Position numbers and translations under genes: made by a program. This document shows, one piece after another, positions 1-8,954 of a stretch of 64,000 bases of DNA. The stretch is from Sphingobacterium cellulitidis (GTDB lineage Bacteria; Bacteroidota; Bacteroidia; Sphingobacteriales; Sphingobacteriaceae), in contig NOUX01000003.1 in assembly GCA_002245855.1 (NCBI GenBank), positions 372,001 through 436,000 on the forward strand, read 5' to 3'. Each line of letters starts with the position of its first letter. Positions within the stretch are counted from its first letter, which is position 1. The notes beneath the pieces were generated by a model. That model worked only from the letters and a program-made list of their open reading frames with translations, did not search any database and was not told where the DNA came from.

Positions 1-296
1 ACATAGCGAGCCTGTTTCAACAATATGCGATGGAAGCCGAGATTACCCGGTATCAACAGCTCCTTGACAGCACGGGCGACACGATGGAGAAAATGGGCTG
101 GTTTGCGGGCAACGGACTTTTAAGTTTTGGCATCGTCATCGTGACGTTTCTGATCGGAGGATTGACCATGCTCACCGTGCCGAGTATCAGCACATGGATC
201 GTATCGACAAGTGGCATCACTTCGGCCGCAAGCACAATGGGGCGTGGAGCATCCAATATGGGCCGTTCCGCAAGAAAGATAATCGCCAAGTTCTAA
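1..296 (+). CDS. traJ: TraJ, conjugative transposon membrane protein (C-terminal part, cut by window start)
   Basis: The reading frame is already open at base 3 and stops at 294-296, so only about the last 97 residues are present. A methionine at base 30 is internal. The visible part has a long hydrophobic segment (GLLSFGIVIVTFLIGGLTML) followed by a Ser/Thr/Gly-rich stretch and a basic tail (ASNMGRSARKIIAKF). This resembles the end of TraJ, a multi-pass inner-membrane component of the Bacteroidota conjugative type IV secretion apparatus. TraK starts 21 bp downstream on the same strand, which matches the conserved traJ-K-L-M-N order. Identity rests on this C-terminal sequence and the gene order. 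Confidence 0.8.
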   Translation, partial: IASLFQQYAMEAEITRYQQLLDSTGDTMEKMGWFAGNGLLSFGIVIVTFLIGGLTMLTVPSISTWIVSTSGITSAASTMGRGASNMGRSARKIIAKF

Positions 297-317
297 CCCC
301 TCTAAACACGTAATGCT

Positions 318-938
318 ATGATAATAAAAAATATTGAAGCCAAGATCAGGCTTGCCACCGTTATTGCCGGGGCAAGTCTGATTGCCGCCGTGCTCATGGT
401 GATGACAGTATCTTTTTTTGCCTACAAACAGGTAGGTAATGCACGTAAATCCGTGTATATACTTGACGCTAACAACGTTCCCATGTCCGCAAGTCAAACC
501 GATGTTGAAGTAAACAGACCCATCGAGTACCGTACACATATCAACCTTTTCCATTCACTATTTTTTACGCTCGCACCGGACGATAAATTCATCGAATACC
601 AGATGCGAAAAGCCATGTACTTGATCGATGAATCCGGTGCATTGCAGTACAACAACCTGCGGGAAAAGGGATTTTTCAATTCCATACTGTCATCCAGTTC
701 CGTCCTCACCATCCAGACCGATTCCATCCATGTCGATCCGGTGAAAAAGTATTTCCGCTACTATGGTAAACAGACCATAGATCGGCGTAGCTCGACGGTG
801 ATACGCACATTGGTCACGGAGGGCTATTTGCGAGACCTTGATGTGCGTACGGAGAACAATGGTCACGGTATATTGATAACCCGATGGAAAACGCTCGAAA
901 ACAAAGACATCAGCTATGTTCAAAAAAATAACTTCTAA
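318..938 (+). CDS. traK: TraK, conjugative transposon protein (VirB8-like)
   Basis: A 206-residue protein with a short cytoplasmic N-terminus, one transmembrane helix at about residues 15-38 and a large periplasmic domain. That topology and length fit TraK of Bacteroidota ICEs, a mating-channel subunit thought comparable to VirB8. Segments such as FHSLFFTLAPDD and KAMYLIDESG are family-like. The start ATG at 318 follows traJ by 21 bp. The 3' end overlaps the next gene by 23 bp, suggesting translational coupling in a tra operon. Confidence 0.88.
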   Translation: MIIKNIEAKIRLATVIAGASLIAAVLMVMTVSFFAYKQVGNARKSVYILDANNVPMSASQTDVEVNRPIEYRTHINLFHSLFFTLAPDDKFIEYQMRKAMYLIDESGALQYNNLREKGFFNSILSSSSVLTIQTDSIHVDPVKKYFRYYGKQTIDRRSSTVIRTLVTEGYLRDLDVRTENNGHGILITRWKTLENKDISYVQKNNF

Positions 939-1356
939 CCGCCCGCCCGACACAACGGTGTGGACAGCATTTTACAGGGAGTTTGGCAAGTATATCGATG
1001 GAAGCATCGCACGTTCCAAACGGTTCCTTGAAGCCCGGCCACGTACGGTATTTTTTGCAATGGTGGTAAGCATCCTCGTTTCCGTTGGATGCTTTCTTTT
1101 TCTCCCAAAAGAAATACCGCAAAAAGACACTGCACAGCTTTCCGTACAACAACCCTTAATGGACGGAATGGGCGGTATTGTCACGACCGTTTCAGCTCTA
1201 AAGGAACTGCTGGAAATCCGTACCATCCTCGACAGTCTGATGGAAAAAGAAAACTTGGACAGCTCCGACAGCCTGCTAATGGAAAGAGCCATCGACAGGA
1301 TGCAAATCCTCGAAAAAAGATTGGCCGAAGCAAACAAACACCACAATTCACCTTAA
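916..1356 (+). CDS. TraL-like small membrane protein of the tra operon
   Basis: A 146-residue protein with an N-terminal cytoplasmic part, one transmembrane segment at about residues 45-65 (TVFFAMVVSILVSVGCFLFL) and an acidic, probably coiled-coil C-terminal region (LLEIRTILDSLMEKENLDSS). It lies between traK and traM, where Bacteroidota elements carry the small TraL protein, so it is called TraL-like by position and topology. It overlaps traK by 23 bp in a different frame. Its exact role in the mating apparatus is not evident from sequence. Confidence 0.7.
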   Translation: MFKKITSNRPPDTTVWTAFYREFGKYIDGSIARSKRFLEARPRTVFFAMVVSILVSVGCFLFLPKEIPQKDTAQLSVQQPLMDGMGGIVTTVSALKELLEIRTILDSLMEKENLDSSDSLLMERAIDRMQILEKRLAEANKHHNSP

Positions 1357-1368
1357 TACAATCCAAAT

Positions 1369-2529
1369 ATGAAGATTAATTTCAGACAACCGCGCTATGT
1401 GCTACCCCTCCTAGTGTTGCCCTTTCTATGCCTGTTCTTCTATGTCTATCGGACAGGTTTTGCAAAGGATGAAGCTCCCCAGCAAGAGGGCGATCCCTTG
1501 CAGGGACAGATTGCCGATGTATCGGAGGACGTCAAGAACCGTGCGCTATCCGACAAACTTGCCGCCTATCGTGAGCAGTACCGCCGTGGTGACGGCTATA
1601 CGGCAATAGGCCAGTTACAGGAAGAAAGAGCCGAACAATTCCGTTTCGACGAAATGTACAACGAAGAAGAAAAGCGAAGACTTGATTCCATCGAGCGGGC
1701 GCTCAAAAACAAACGGCCGTTTTCCATCAATGGAGATTTAGGGAATGATGACGAGGACAGAGCCTTGCAACAGGCCCTTTCGTCATTGCAACGAAAATCC
1801 GAACCGACCAGAGAGACGCCGGACAAGACCGACCCAATGGAACTTTTCCGTATGCAGATGGCCTATGCGGACAGTATGGCAAGGGCAAACGATCCTGAGG
1901 AACAGGCTGCCCGTAGGGAACGTGAGCGCATGGAGGAAGCGAAACGGGAACTCGAAAACCAACCCCTCTTATCTGTCTCCAAATACGCTACAAATCAAGG
2001 TGCGTTTAACACCATTCGCACCGAAAGCAACAACACGTTCATACAGGCCATTATCGACGAAAACATGACAGGCTATGCAGATTCACGTTTACGTATTCGG
2101 CTCATGGATGACCTATTGGTCGGTCCGCACGTGGTCAAGAAAGGTACCCACGTCTTTGCAAGGATTTCGGGTTTTTCAGGACAGCGTGTGCTGCTCACCA
2201 TTATTTCCATCATGCACGGAAACAACATACTGCCCGTCCGGCTGGAAGTGTACGACAATGACGGTTCCCCCGGACTGTACGTGCCCGCTTCGGCATTCAG
2301 GGAGTTTAGCCGAGAGCTCGGCGGTAACACCACGCAGGGAATTTCCCTGCAACAACAAGCGGAAAACAATAGCCAGTTGGTCATGAGCGCTATTCAACGG
2401 ATGTTCCAATCCACAACGACCGCCGTATCAAAGCATATACGGAAGAACAGGGCGAAACTGAAATACAATACGATGGTGTACCTCATCGATCCGCAGGTAC
2501 TCCGCCAAAGCCAACAGAATTACAAATAG
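1369..2529 (+). CDS. traM: TraM, conjugative transposon protein
   Basis: A 386-residue protein with an N-terminal transmembrane helix (about residues 10-28), a long charged and probably coiled or disordered linker (about 30-200, rich in Glu, Arg and Gln), and a C-terminal domain from about 205. The C-terminal part has features expected of the TraM family (SRLRIRLMDDLLVGPHVVKK, GTHVFARISGFSGQRV, NILPVRLEVYDNDG), comparable to VirB10/TrbI-like proteins bridging inner and outer membranes. It lies 12 bp after the TraL-like gene and 22 bp before traN. Confidence 0.9.
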   Translation: MKINFRQPRYVLPLLVLPFLCLFFYVYRTGFAKDEAPQQEGDPLQGQIADVSEDVKNRALSDKLAAYREQYRRGDGYTAIGQLQEERAEQFRFDEMYNEEEKRRLDSIERALKNKRPFSINGDLGNDDEDRALQQALSSLQRKSEPTRETPDKTDPMELFRMQMAYADSMARANDPEEQAARRERERMEEAKRELENQPLLSVSKYATNQGAFNTIRTESNNTFIQAIIDENMTGYADSRLRIRLMDDLLVGPHVVKKGTHVFARISGFSGQRVLLTIISIMHGNNILPVRLEVYDNDGSPGLYVPASAFREFSRELGGNTTQGISLQQQAENNSQLVMSAIQRMFQSTTTAVSKHIRKNRAKLKYNTMVYLIDPQVLRQSQQNYK

Positions 2530-2551
2530 TAAAACCAATTAAGATTTCACC

Positions 2552-3400
2552 ATGAAAAAGAAACATCATTTTCTAATCCTTTTCCTTATATGTTTTGTAG
2601 GATATTCCGCCCACAGTCAACAGACTACGGAAACCCGATTGGGAACACTTCCCGAATTAAGCCTGCACCGCGGCCATACGGTGCATATCCTTTCACCCGA
2701 ACCCATCCAATACGTTGACATCGCTTCGCACCATGTATCGGGCGACCTGCCCCTTGAAAACGTATTGCGTATCAAATTGCACGAGGACACCACACAAACC
2801 GAACACCTCGATTACGAGCTTGGAACAGTTACCATTGTCGGCGATAACTTCGTGGCACAATACCGTCTGACGGCCCCATTGTGGATGAACGATACGAGTA
2901 TTCCGGCGATGTTGGAAATCAAACCGGAGCACACCCGTCCTTTGGAAATTTCGGAGATCGGGTTGAGCCGTAGCCAGATGAAAAACCTTGCACTTGGTCT
3001 GCTTACAAAAAACGTCCATAAGCCTGTACGGAGTACGAGGGATTACGGTGTAGGTATTGCGCTTAACAGCATTAGTACATTGGGCGATTATATCTTTCTT
3101 GACGTATCGTTTACCAATACATCAAACCTTTCTTACAATGTGGACGAACTCCGGTTTTTCATTGAAGATAAGAAGATCACCAAAGCAACCAACGTGCAGA
3201 CCGTTGAAATCAAACCCCTATGGCAATACCAGCCCCTTGCCGAATTTAAGAAAAGACACCGTAACGTGTTCGTGCTGAAAAAGGCAACTTTTCCCGGAAG
3301 TAAAATACTTCGGGTAACTCTTACCGAAAAACAGATTTCAGGCCGTACAATAAACCTAAAGATAAAGTACGGAGATATATTGAAAGCCGACACCTTTTAG
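2552..3400 (+). CDS. traN: TraN, conjugative transposon protein
   Basis: A 282-residue exported protein. The first 22 residues form a Sec signal peptide (basic MKKKHH, hydrophobic FLILFLICFVGYS, likely cut after AHS). The rest is beta-rich and matches the TraN family of Bacteroidota conjugative transposons, periplasmic or outer-membrane-associated and comparable to VirB9/TrbG (RSTRDYGVGIALNSIS, DVSFTNTSNLSYNVDELRFFIED). It follows traM directly. Its stop codon sits in the loop of a GC-rich hairpin (3383-3409) that may reduce read-through into the coupling-protein gene. Confidence 0.9.
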   Translation: MKKKHHFLILFLICFVGYSAHSQQTTETRLGTLPELSLHRGHTVHILSPEPIQYVDIASHHVSGDLPLENVLRIKLHEDTTQTEHLDYELGTVTIVGDNFVAQYRLTAPLWMNDTSIPAMLEIKPEHTRPLEISEIGLSRSQMKNLALGLLTKNVHKPVRSTRDYGVGIALNSISTLGDYIFLDVSFTNTSNLSYNVDELRFFIEDKKITKATNVQTVEIKPLWQYQPLAEFKKRHRNVFVLKKATFPGSKILRVTLTEKQISGRTINLKIKYGDILKADTF

Positions 3401-3409
3401 GTCGGCTTT
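3383..3409 (+). terminator. Hairpin spanning the traN stop codon, possible attenuator
   Basis: The arms AAAGCCGAC (3383-3391) and GTCGGCTTT (3401-3409) are perfect 9-bp complements around a 9-nt loop holding the TAG stop. The following bases are ATCTAACC rather than a run of T, so this is a weak terminator at best. It could lower expression of the downstream coupling-protein gene or stabilise the traN mRNA end. Confidence 0.35.
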
Positions 3410-3483
3410 ATCTAACCTCTAATAACAGATACTTATGGAAGACCGCCGTATGGCAGACTTCCAGCCTTTGAAAATCAATTATT

Positions 3484-5508
3484 ATGGAAGAAACCAAAGA
3501 GCAACAGGGGCTTTACCGTTCCCTGCAATTTGGCATATACCTGTCCGTTGTCCTTGAAGTCTTTTTGTTTTTCTATGTAGACAGGTTTTTCTTGACGGGA
3601 ACAGCCCCTAACAGTTTGTTACTGTTTGCGGAAAGACTTTCGAGAGTGCCATTCTATGACGAACTGATAAACAGCAAGCTCTTTACACTTGTGCTAATCT
3701 GTCTGGTCTCCGTCGGAACATTGAGCCGAAAGAAAAAAGACCTCAATCCTAAGACCCAGATCGTATATCCTTTGGCATTGGGGATGCTTATCCTTTTTTC
3801 AGGCTTGTGGTTGCAAGGGCGTGAAGCCGCGCCTATATGGGGACAAGTTAATTGGTATGACCTTGCCTATGTCACGAGTGCTTTTGCCGGGGCAATTTTG
3901 GTACACATGGCAATGGACAACGTGTCCAAGATCATCAGCTCCAATCTGGGAAAGGATCGCTGGAACATCGAGGAAGAATCCTTTATGCAGCCAACCAAAC
4001 CCGTGGTAACACCGTATTCGATCAACATCCCGACCTTGTTCTATTACAAGGGAAAAGTCCGTAAAGGGTATATACCGCTTGAAAATATTTTTAGGGGGTG
4101 TCTCATTTGCGGGGTTCCGGGAAGTGGGAAATCGTTTGGGATCATCATGCCGATCATCCGCCAAATGCTGGCCAATTCGTTCACGATGTGCCTATACGAT
4201 CTGAAATACCCCGATCTTGGCAAGGTTGCCTATTACCATTACCTACTTGCCAAGCAGGACGGTCGATGCAGGGATTACAAATTCCATGTTATCAATCTCA
4301 ACGATCCCGCAAAGAGCAGACGGGTAAACCCGATGAAACGGGCTTACCTAAACACTCTTGCCGATGCTTCGGAAACAGCCGAAGCGCTTGTTGAAGCCTT
4401 GAAAAAAGGTGATAAATCCGGCGGTAGTGACCAATTCTTTACGCAGTCCGCCGTCAATTTCCTTGCCGCCTGTATCTTCTTTTTCAGTAGGTACGAAGAC
4501 GGGCGTTATTCAAGTCTGCCCCATATACTTGCCTTTCTTAATCTGTCGTATGAACAGATTTTTACGGTGCTGTTCAGTAACCAAGAGCTTGCTTCCCTTT
4601 TGTCTCCATTCATGTCTGCCTACAAGGCAAAAGCGTTTGACCAATTGGAGGGGCAAGTTGGTACCCTCAAAATCTTTATCAGCCGAATGGCCACTAAAGA
4701 AACATTTTGGGTTTTCGGTGCGGATGATTTCGAGCTCCAGATCAGCAACCCCAAACACCCCGGTATATTGGTGCTCGCCAACGACCCAAGTACGCAAAGC
4801 ATTAATTCTACCTGTTTGTCGGTGGTACTTAATCGGGTTACGAAACTCATTAACACTAAGGGTAACCTACCCATAGGTTTAGTGGTGGATGAGGCACCCA
4901 GCTTATATATTCACCGAGTGGACGTATTGGTGGCACAGGCCAGATCCAATTTATCTGCCGTGGTTTTGGGGCTTCAAGAGTTGCCAATGTTACGCCAACA
5001 GTACGGTAAGGAAACAGCGGAAACCATCACGTCCATCATGGGCAATGTACTATCCGGTGCGGTCAGGAGCAAAGAAACTTTGGAGTGGTTGGAACGCCTT
5101 TTTGGTAAGGTCAAGCAAACGGGTGAAAGCCTAAGCATCGACCGTATAAGAACCTCGCTATCCTTGAACGAAAAACTCGAACCATTGATTCCAGCCGGAA
5201 AGATAGCATCGTTAAAAGCGGGTGAAATCGTTGGTATCGTTGCCCGTGATACGATGGAAACCTACACGGGAAAATACGAGACTACGGCGGTTAATTGCCG
5301 TGTCAATCTGGATATGGAAGCCATCAAAAAGGAAGAAGCGAATTATCGGGAACTACCGACCTATTACGACTTTGGAGATCGAAAAGAAGAAATCCTATTG
5401 TCCAATTTTTTCCGTATCAACAGAGAAGTACAGGAGATGGTCGAGCAGTTAATGCCGACACAGAACACACCCCAGATTCCCACTCCAACCGAAACCAAAA
5501 TATCATGA
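3484..5508 (+). CDS. traG: Type IV coupling ATPase (VirD4/TraG-like)
   Basis: A 674-residue membrane ATPase of the VirD4/TraG/TraD superfamily, which docks the relaxase-DNA complex to the secretion channel. The N-terminal about 170 residues contain three or four hydrophobic segments. The Walker A motif GVPGSGKS is at about residues 210-217 and the Walker B-like strand LPIGLVVDEAPS at about 465. LVLANDPSTQSINSTC and VVLGLQELPMLRQQYG are typical of the ATPase core. It uses ATG 3484, 84 bp after traN, and its stop overlaps the next start as ATGA. 'TraG' in the CTnDOT numbering is a different protein, so the symbol follows the VirD4/TraG superfamily. Confidence 0.9.
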   Translation: MEETKEQQGLYRSLQFGIYLSVVLEVFLFFYVDRFFLTGTAPNSLLLFAERLSRVPFYDELINSKLFTLVLICLVSVGTLSRKKKDLNPKTQIVYPLALGMLILFSGLWLQGREAAPIWGQVNWYDLAYVTSAFAGAILVHMAMDNVSKIISSNLGKDRWNIEEESFMQPTKPVVTPYSINIPTLFYYKGKVRKGYIPLENIFRGCLICGVPGSGKSFGIIMPIIRQMLANSFTMCLYDLKYPDLGKVAYYHYLLAKQDGRCRDYKFHVINLNDPAKSRRVNPMKRAYLNTLADASETAEALVEALKKGDKSGGSDQFFTQSAVNFLAACIFFFSRYEDGRYSSLPHILAFLNLSYEQIFTVLFSNQELASLLSPFMSAYKAKAFDQLEGQVGTLKIFISRMATKETFWVFGADDFELQISNPKHPGILVLANDPSTQSINSTCLSVVLNRVTKLINTKGNLPIGLVVDEAPSLYIHRVDVLVAQARSNLSAVVLGLQELPMLRQQYGKETAETITSIMGNVLSGAVRSKETLEWLERLFGKVKQTGESLSIDRIRTSLSLNEKLEPLIPAGKIASLKAGEIVGIVARDTMETYTGKYETTAVNCRVNLDMEAIKKEEANYRELPTYYDFGDRKEEILLSNFFRINREVQEMVEQLMPTQNTPQIPTPTETKIS

Positions 5509-5999
5509 ACAACACAGAACGTTCTGCCTATCAGCGGAACATATTAACTATCCCAAGCCTTGTTTTAGGATGGTTGCTATTTGTACCCTTTGTGCTTTAT
5601 GGGCAGGGCATCGATTACAGTCTGCCATTGGACAAGCTAAAGGTTACATCACCGTTCGGGTATCGTATTCACCCGATCAATGGTAAGACATCGCACCATA
5701 ATGGTGCCGATTTCGCCGCCCGTTCCGATCCTGTATTCAATGTGCTTAACGGTCGGGTCAAAGCAACCGGAAAGCATAAAGCACTTGGTAAATATGTACG
5801 GGTACTTCATGGTGACGTGGAAACCATTTACGGACACCTTTCCCGAATACTCGTTTCGCCCGGTGATACGGTAACGGTGGGGCAACCTATTGGTATTACG
5901 GGAGCAACGGGCAGGGTGACGGGTGAGCATTTGCATTTCTCGGTGAAATTCAAAGGGAAATACCTTGACCCATTAAAATTCCTGCACAGGCTAAGATAA
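5505..5999 (+). CDS. M23-family (LytM) peptidoglycan endopeptidase
   Basis: A 164-residue protein. An N-terminal hydrophobic segment (about residues 15-33) acts as signal or anchor and is followed by a compact LytM domain. The zinc-site motifs are visible: HNGADF (H-x-x-G-x-D type) at about 65, YGHLS at about 110 and HLHF (HxH) at about 146. M23 enzymes cut peptide cross-links in peptidoglycan. In a conjugation operon this fits local wall opening for the mating channel. The frame stays open upstream to 5295, but ATG 5505 overlaps the coupling-protein stop as ATGA, so that start is preferred. Confidence 0.88.
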   Translation: MNNTERSAYQRNILTIPSLVLGWLLFVPFVLYGQGIDYSLPLDKLKVTSPFGYRIHPINGKTSHHNGADFAARSDPVFNVLNGRVKATGKHKALGKYVRVLHGDVETIYGHLSRILVSPGDTVTVGQPIGITGATGRVTGEHLHFSVKFKGKYLDPLKFLHRLR

Positions 6000-6030
6000 C
6001 AATCGGATAAACCTTTAAACATCGAATAGT

Positions 6031-6189
6031 ATGGACTATCATTTAAGATCACTACAACAAAAACTAAGTATTCTGGCCAGTGGTGAGGATATTGGTTTAA
6101 CCCCACAGGAAGCCGCCATTTATGGCGTGGAATACGCCGATGAATGGCCGGAAGACGAATCCCCGGAGGTGGATGAATATGAACAGTAA
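6031..6189 (+). CDS. Small acidic 52-aa ICE protein of unknown function
   Basis: An ATG at 6031 opens a 52-codon frame ending at 6187-6189. The product starts MDYHLRSLQQKLSILASGED and ends in a strongly acidic tail (PEDESPEVDEYEQ). The first half looks helical. Its last 11 bp overlap the ArdC start (ATG 6179), so the two genes are probably translationally coupled. The codon pattern and fit between flanking genes suggest a real gene. I do not recognise the family. Confidence 0.6.
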   Translation: MDYHLRSLQQKLSILASGEDIGLTPQEAAIYGVEYADEWPEDESPEVDEYEQ

Positions 6190-7405
6190 AAATTCAAAAT
6201 CCCTGCATGAAATAGTAGCCGCAAATATCATCAAAAAACTCGAAGAGGGTACGGCGCCGTGGCAAAAGCCGTGGAATGACAACGGCCCGGCCTTTGAAAT
6301 CCCATACAATGCCACAACGGGAAATCGCTATAAAGGGATAAATATTTTCTCCCTTTTGATGGCTGATCGTGAAGACCCCCGATGGATGACCTTTAAGCAA
6401 GCATCGGAAAAAGGCTTGCAAGTGCGGAAAGGTGAAAAGGCTTCCCTTATCCAGTATGTCAAACTACACCAATTGGTGCCAAAAAAAGACGAGCAGGGCA
6501 AACCAATTTTGGACGAAAAAGGAAAACCCGTAAAGGTTCAGGTAAGGTTGGACAGACCGATCATTACAACCGCTTGGGTGTTCAATGCGGAGCAGATCAA
6601 TGGTATCGAACCTTTGGTCAAACCCGATGTAAAACAATTCCAATGGGATCCTATCGAAAGGGCAGAAAATCTCATTCAGGCTTCGGGAGCGGACATAACC
6701 CACAGAGCGGGCGACCGAGCATTTTATAGCCCACTCCGTGACAGTATTACCATGCCGTTCCGTGAGCAATTCGATGCACCGGATAAATACTATGCCACCG
6801 TACTCCATGAACTCGGCCATTGGACAGGACACGAAAACCGTCTTGACAGAAGTCTTATAAATAGATATGGAACAGAGGGGTATGCCCGCGAGGAACTCCG
6901 CGCCGAAATTGCATCCATGCTCATAGGACAAGAACTCCACATTGGACACGATCCCGGCCAACACGTTGCCTACGTGGACAATTGGATTCAGATATTGCGT
7001 GATACACCTTTTGAAATACACGCCGCCGCTGCCGATGCTGAAAAAATACTCAATTACCTATTGGCATTTGAACAAAAAAGGGAAATCAAGGCAGCCGCCG
7101 ATGTGGCGGCCGAAGAACACACCGTAACACAACCACAAAAGGCGAAAGAAGCTGCCCTTTCTATGGGTGATGAAATCGCCTATAACAATACGGTGTACAG
7201 GGTGCAAAGTCATCTGAAACGTGGACGTATGCGCGTGGAAGATCTGGCAACCGGAAATGTATTTTCCCTATCCAAGACAGACCGGCTATATAATTCCCTG
7301 CTCCAAGCCAAACAGCATCCCGAAGCTGTCAAAGTGGGTGAAGACCTAAGGCGCCCAACACATACTGAAATGGAAGTTGTCGCTGCCTATGGTATCAGAA
7401 GATAA
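6179..7405 (+). CDS. ardC: ArdC-type antirestriction protein
   Basis: A 408-residue protein with the two ArdC parts. The N-terminal ssDNA-binding DUF1738-type domain (about residues 8-150) includes KLEEGTAPWQKPW and NIFSLLMADREDPRWMTFKQA. The zincin-like metallopeptidase domain has the HELGH motif at about 211 (VLHELGHWTGHENRLDR) and the downstream EELRAEIASML. ArdC proteins protect incoming DNA from host restriction during conjugation. Upstream in-frame ATGs exist at 6122 and 6173. I chose 6179 because GGAGGT at about 6165-6170 is spaced correctly for it. The C-terminal about 120 residues extend beyond the zincin core and are not assigned. Confidence 0.9.
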   Translation: MNSKNSKSLHEIVAANIIKKLEEGTAPWQKPWNDNGPAFEIPYNATTGNRYKGINIFSLLMADREDPRWMTFKQASEKGLQVRKGEKASLIQYVKLHQLVPKKDEQGKPILDEKGKPVKVQVRLDRPIITTAWVFNAEQINGIEPLVKPDVKQFQWDPIERAENLIQASGADITHRAGDRAFYSPLRDSITMPFREQFDAPDKYYATVLHELGHWTGHENRLDRSLINRYGTEGYAREELRAEIASMLIGQELHIGHDPGQHVAYVDNWIQILRDTPFEIHAAAADAEKILNYLLAFEQKREIKAAADVAAEEHTVTQPQKAKEAALSMGDEIAYNNTVYRVQSHLKRGRMRVEDLATGNVFSLSKTDRLYNSLLQAKQHPEAVKVGEDLRRPTHTEMEVVAAYGIRR

Positions 7406-7433
7406 AATCTAAAACTTAACAAACAATTACATC

Positions 7434-8243
7434 ATGAAATACCCTATCAACGAAAACGAAATGCCCCTAAACGAACTTGAAAAATTGGGGCTTTACAAAG
7501 ACGGAGGGTTCAGTATCAGTCCGGAGAATATCGATGCCCTGCTTGCAGGGAGAAGAACCGATATGTTGAGCATGGCAGGTCTGAACATCGACGGGTTTGC
7601 CATCCGTCAACTGGATGCAAAGTTATCCCTTAGCCGAAATACAGATGGCACAATACAGCTAAATATACATCCCATATATCGTGAACCGCAATGGCATCCA
7701 TTGTTGAGCGATGACGAGGAAAAAGCCCTGATCGCAGGAGAAAAACACGTGGTAAGCAAGGAACAGGAGATTGACGGAAACAAAAAGAAGAAAGTCATCA
7801 TTGAATACGACGATCTCACAAAGGAGTTTGTGGCGTATGAACCCGAGGAAGTGCAGACCCCCATTAGAGTAAATGGCGAAGAACTTTCCGAAAAGCAACA
7901 AGAGGCTTTCCGTAACGGCGAAGTGGTGGAACTCAAAGACGGAACGAAAATCCAGCACTCGGCAACAGACAATAAGGGTATCCGTTCAGACCGGAAACGG
8001 CTTATCCTATCCGTGCTATTAGACGGTGGTATATCTTACTTAGTTTTCCGAGGTATCAATAACCTAAAAGGTAGGATTGAACCGCAGAGCGAGGGATATA
8101 GCGAGGGATATAACCGCGCATTGACCGACATGATGATGGCCGATAAAAAACAGAAAGGCAACGAGAAAACTGTTCAAGATCTTGTGCAAAATCTTCGTGA
8201 TAAACAAGAAAGTAGAGGTTACGGACGAACCGTTTCGAGGTAA
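7434..8243 (+). CDS. DUF4099/DUF3945-domain ICE protein
   Basis: A 269-residue protein. The N-terminus (NENEMPLNELEKLGLYKDG, then DALLAGRRTDML) resembles DUF4099. It is followed by the DUF3945-like pattern HPIYREPQWHPLLSDDEEKALIAG and EYDDLTKEFVAYEPEEV. These domains are common in Bacteroidota mobile elements, often near topoisomerase or toprim proteins. Their biochemical role is not established. A basic C-terminal region follows (SDRKRLILSVLLDGG). The last base is shared with the next gene's first codon (8243), so translation is coupled. Confidence 0.75.
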   Translation: MKYPINENEMPLNELEKLGLYKDGGFSISPENIDALLAGRRTDMLSMAGLNIDGFAIRQLDAKLSLSRNTDGTIQLNIHPIYREPQWHPLLSDDEEKALIAGEKHVVSKEQEIDGNKKKKVIIEYDDLTKEFVAYEPEEVQTPIRVNGEELSEKQQEAFRNGEVVELKDGTKIQHSATDNKGIRSDRKRLILSVLLDGGISYLVFRGINNLKGRIEPQSEGYSEGYNRALTDMMMADKKQKGNEKTVQDLVQNLRDKQESRGYGRTVSR

Positions 8244-8866
8244 TGGTATTTCTCCGATTAAAGTCCGAAGTACGGAACTTCTTTGCACCCTATATCCACG
8301 TGGTCGAGGATAAAATTCTGTTTCCTTATACATTGGAAAATCAGATTGTCGCCCAAGAGCATTGGAGTGAAAACGGTGTCCGTATTCCGGTCTGTAAAGG
8401 TATGTGGTTGGTGACGGACAGTTTGCCTGTATCTGTCACCAATCTTTTTATCGGTCATTCTGCAAGCGATATATTGTGCTTTTGCCATTATTACCCTAAT
8501 TGGATTAATTCACCTTGTTTGAGTGCATTTGTTTCATTGGGTTTGTTGCCGACCAAAGAACAGTTTACGTGGCTGAAATCCCTTTTCCCAAATGCAAAAA
8601 TCCATACGGTATTCGATGGGGGAATAAGTGGCCGGGTAGCCGATTGCAAAGTAGCGACGTGGCAACTTGGTAAAAACGCAAGGTTTAGTCTTGTTGATGA
8701 CCACGGAGAGTTTTACTGCAACAAAAAGAAGTATCGTATTCCGGTCGGTAATTTTTCATTAAACCGTTTTGAAAGATTGTCCGGCATTCGTGCAGGTATC
8801 AGAACCCATAAACCCAAAGCACCATTTGAAACGTTCTACCAATCCTTTACGAACGGGCTAATCTGA
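8243..8866 (+). CDS. Toprim-like ICE protein with degenerate catalytic residues
   Basis: A 207-residue protein, translationally coupled to the DUF4099/DUF3945 gene. The central segment (LFIGHSASDILCFCHYYP at about residues 70-88, then CLSAFVSLGLLPTKEQ and AKIHTVFDGGISGRVADCKVATW at about 115-140) has the order of a Toprim_2-like fold: a strand with an acidic position, a 'sLG' strand, then D-x-D-x-x-G-R. The usual E and DxD acids appear substituted (GHSASD and DGGISGR), suggesting an inactive or structural toprim. The fold is inferred from pattern only. Confidence 0.5.
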   Translation: MVFLRLKSEVRNFFAPYIHVVEDKILFPYTLENQIVAQEHWSENGVRIPVCKGMWLVTDSLPVSVTNLFIGHSASDILCFCHYYPNWINSPCLSAFVSLGLLPTKEQFTWLKSLFPNAKIHTVFDGGISGRVADCKVATWQLGKNARFSLVDDHGEFYCNKKKYRIPVGNFSLNRFERLSGIRAGIRTHKPKAPFETFYQSFTNGLI

Positions 8867-8880
8867 ATCAGCCCACCCGC

Positions 8881-8912
8881 ACCCCTGATCCTTAATCGGG
8901 TCAGGGGTTTTT
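8881..8912 (+). terminator. Rho-independent terminator at the end of the tra/ardC operon
   Basis: The arms ACCCCTGATCC and GGGTCAGGGGT pair over 11 positions (one T-G) around a TTAATC loop and are followed by TTTTT. It lies 15 bp after the toprim-like gene and separates the conjugation block from the cargo genes. Confidence 0.9.
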
Positions 8913-8954
8913 GAGTTTAGAGATGAGAATTATTATGCTGAAACTTGTATTTTA

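Noticed and set aside
3435..3557. 40-codon ORF starting MEDRRMADFQ between traN and the coupling-protein gene
   Set aside because: It overlaps the coupling-protein start by over 70 bp in another frame, and its second half is just the frame-shifted reading of that gene. I cannot separate a leader peptide from chance.
6464..7021. Long minus-strand frame opposite ardC and similar antisense frames over tra and drm genes
   Set aside because: They have no family resemblance, and they lie wholly over well-supported genes on the other strand.
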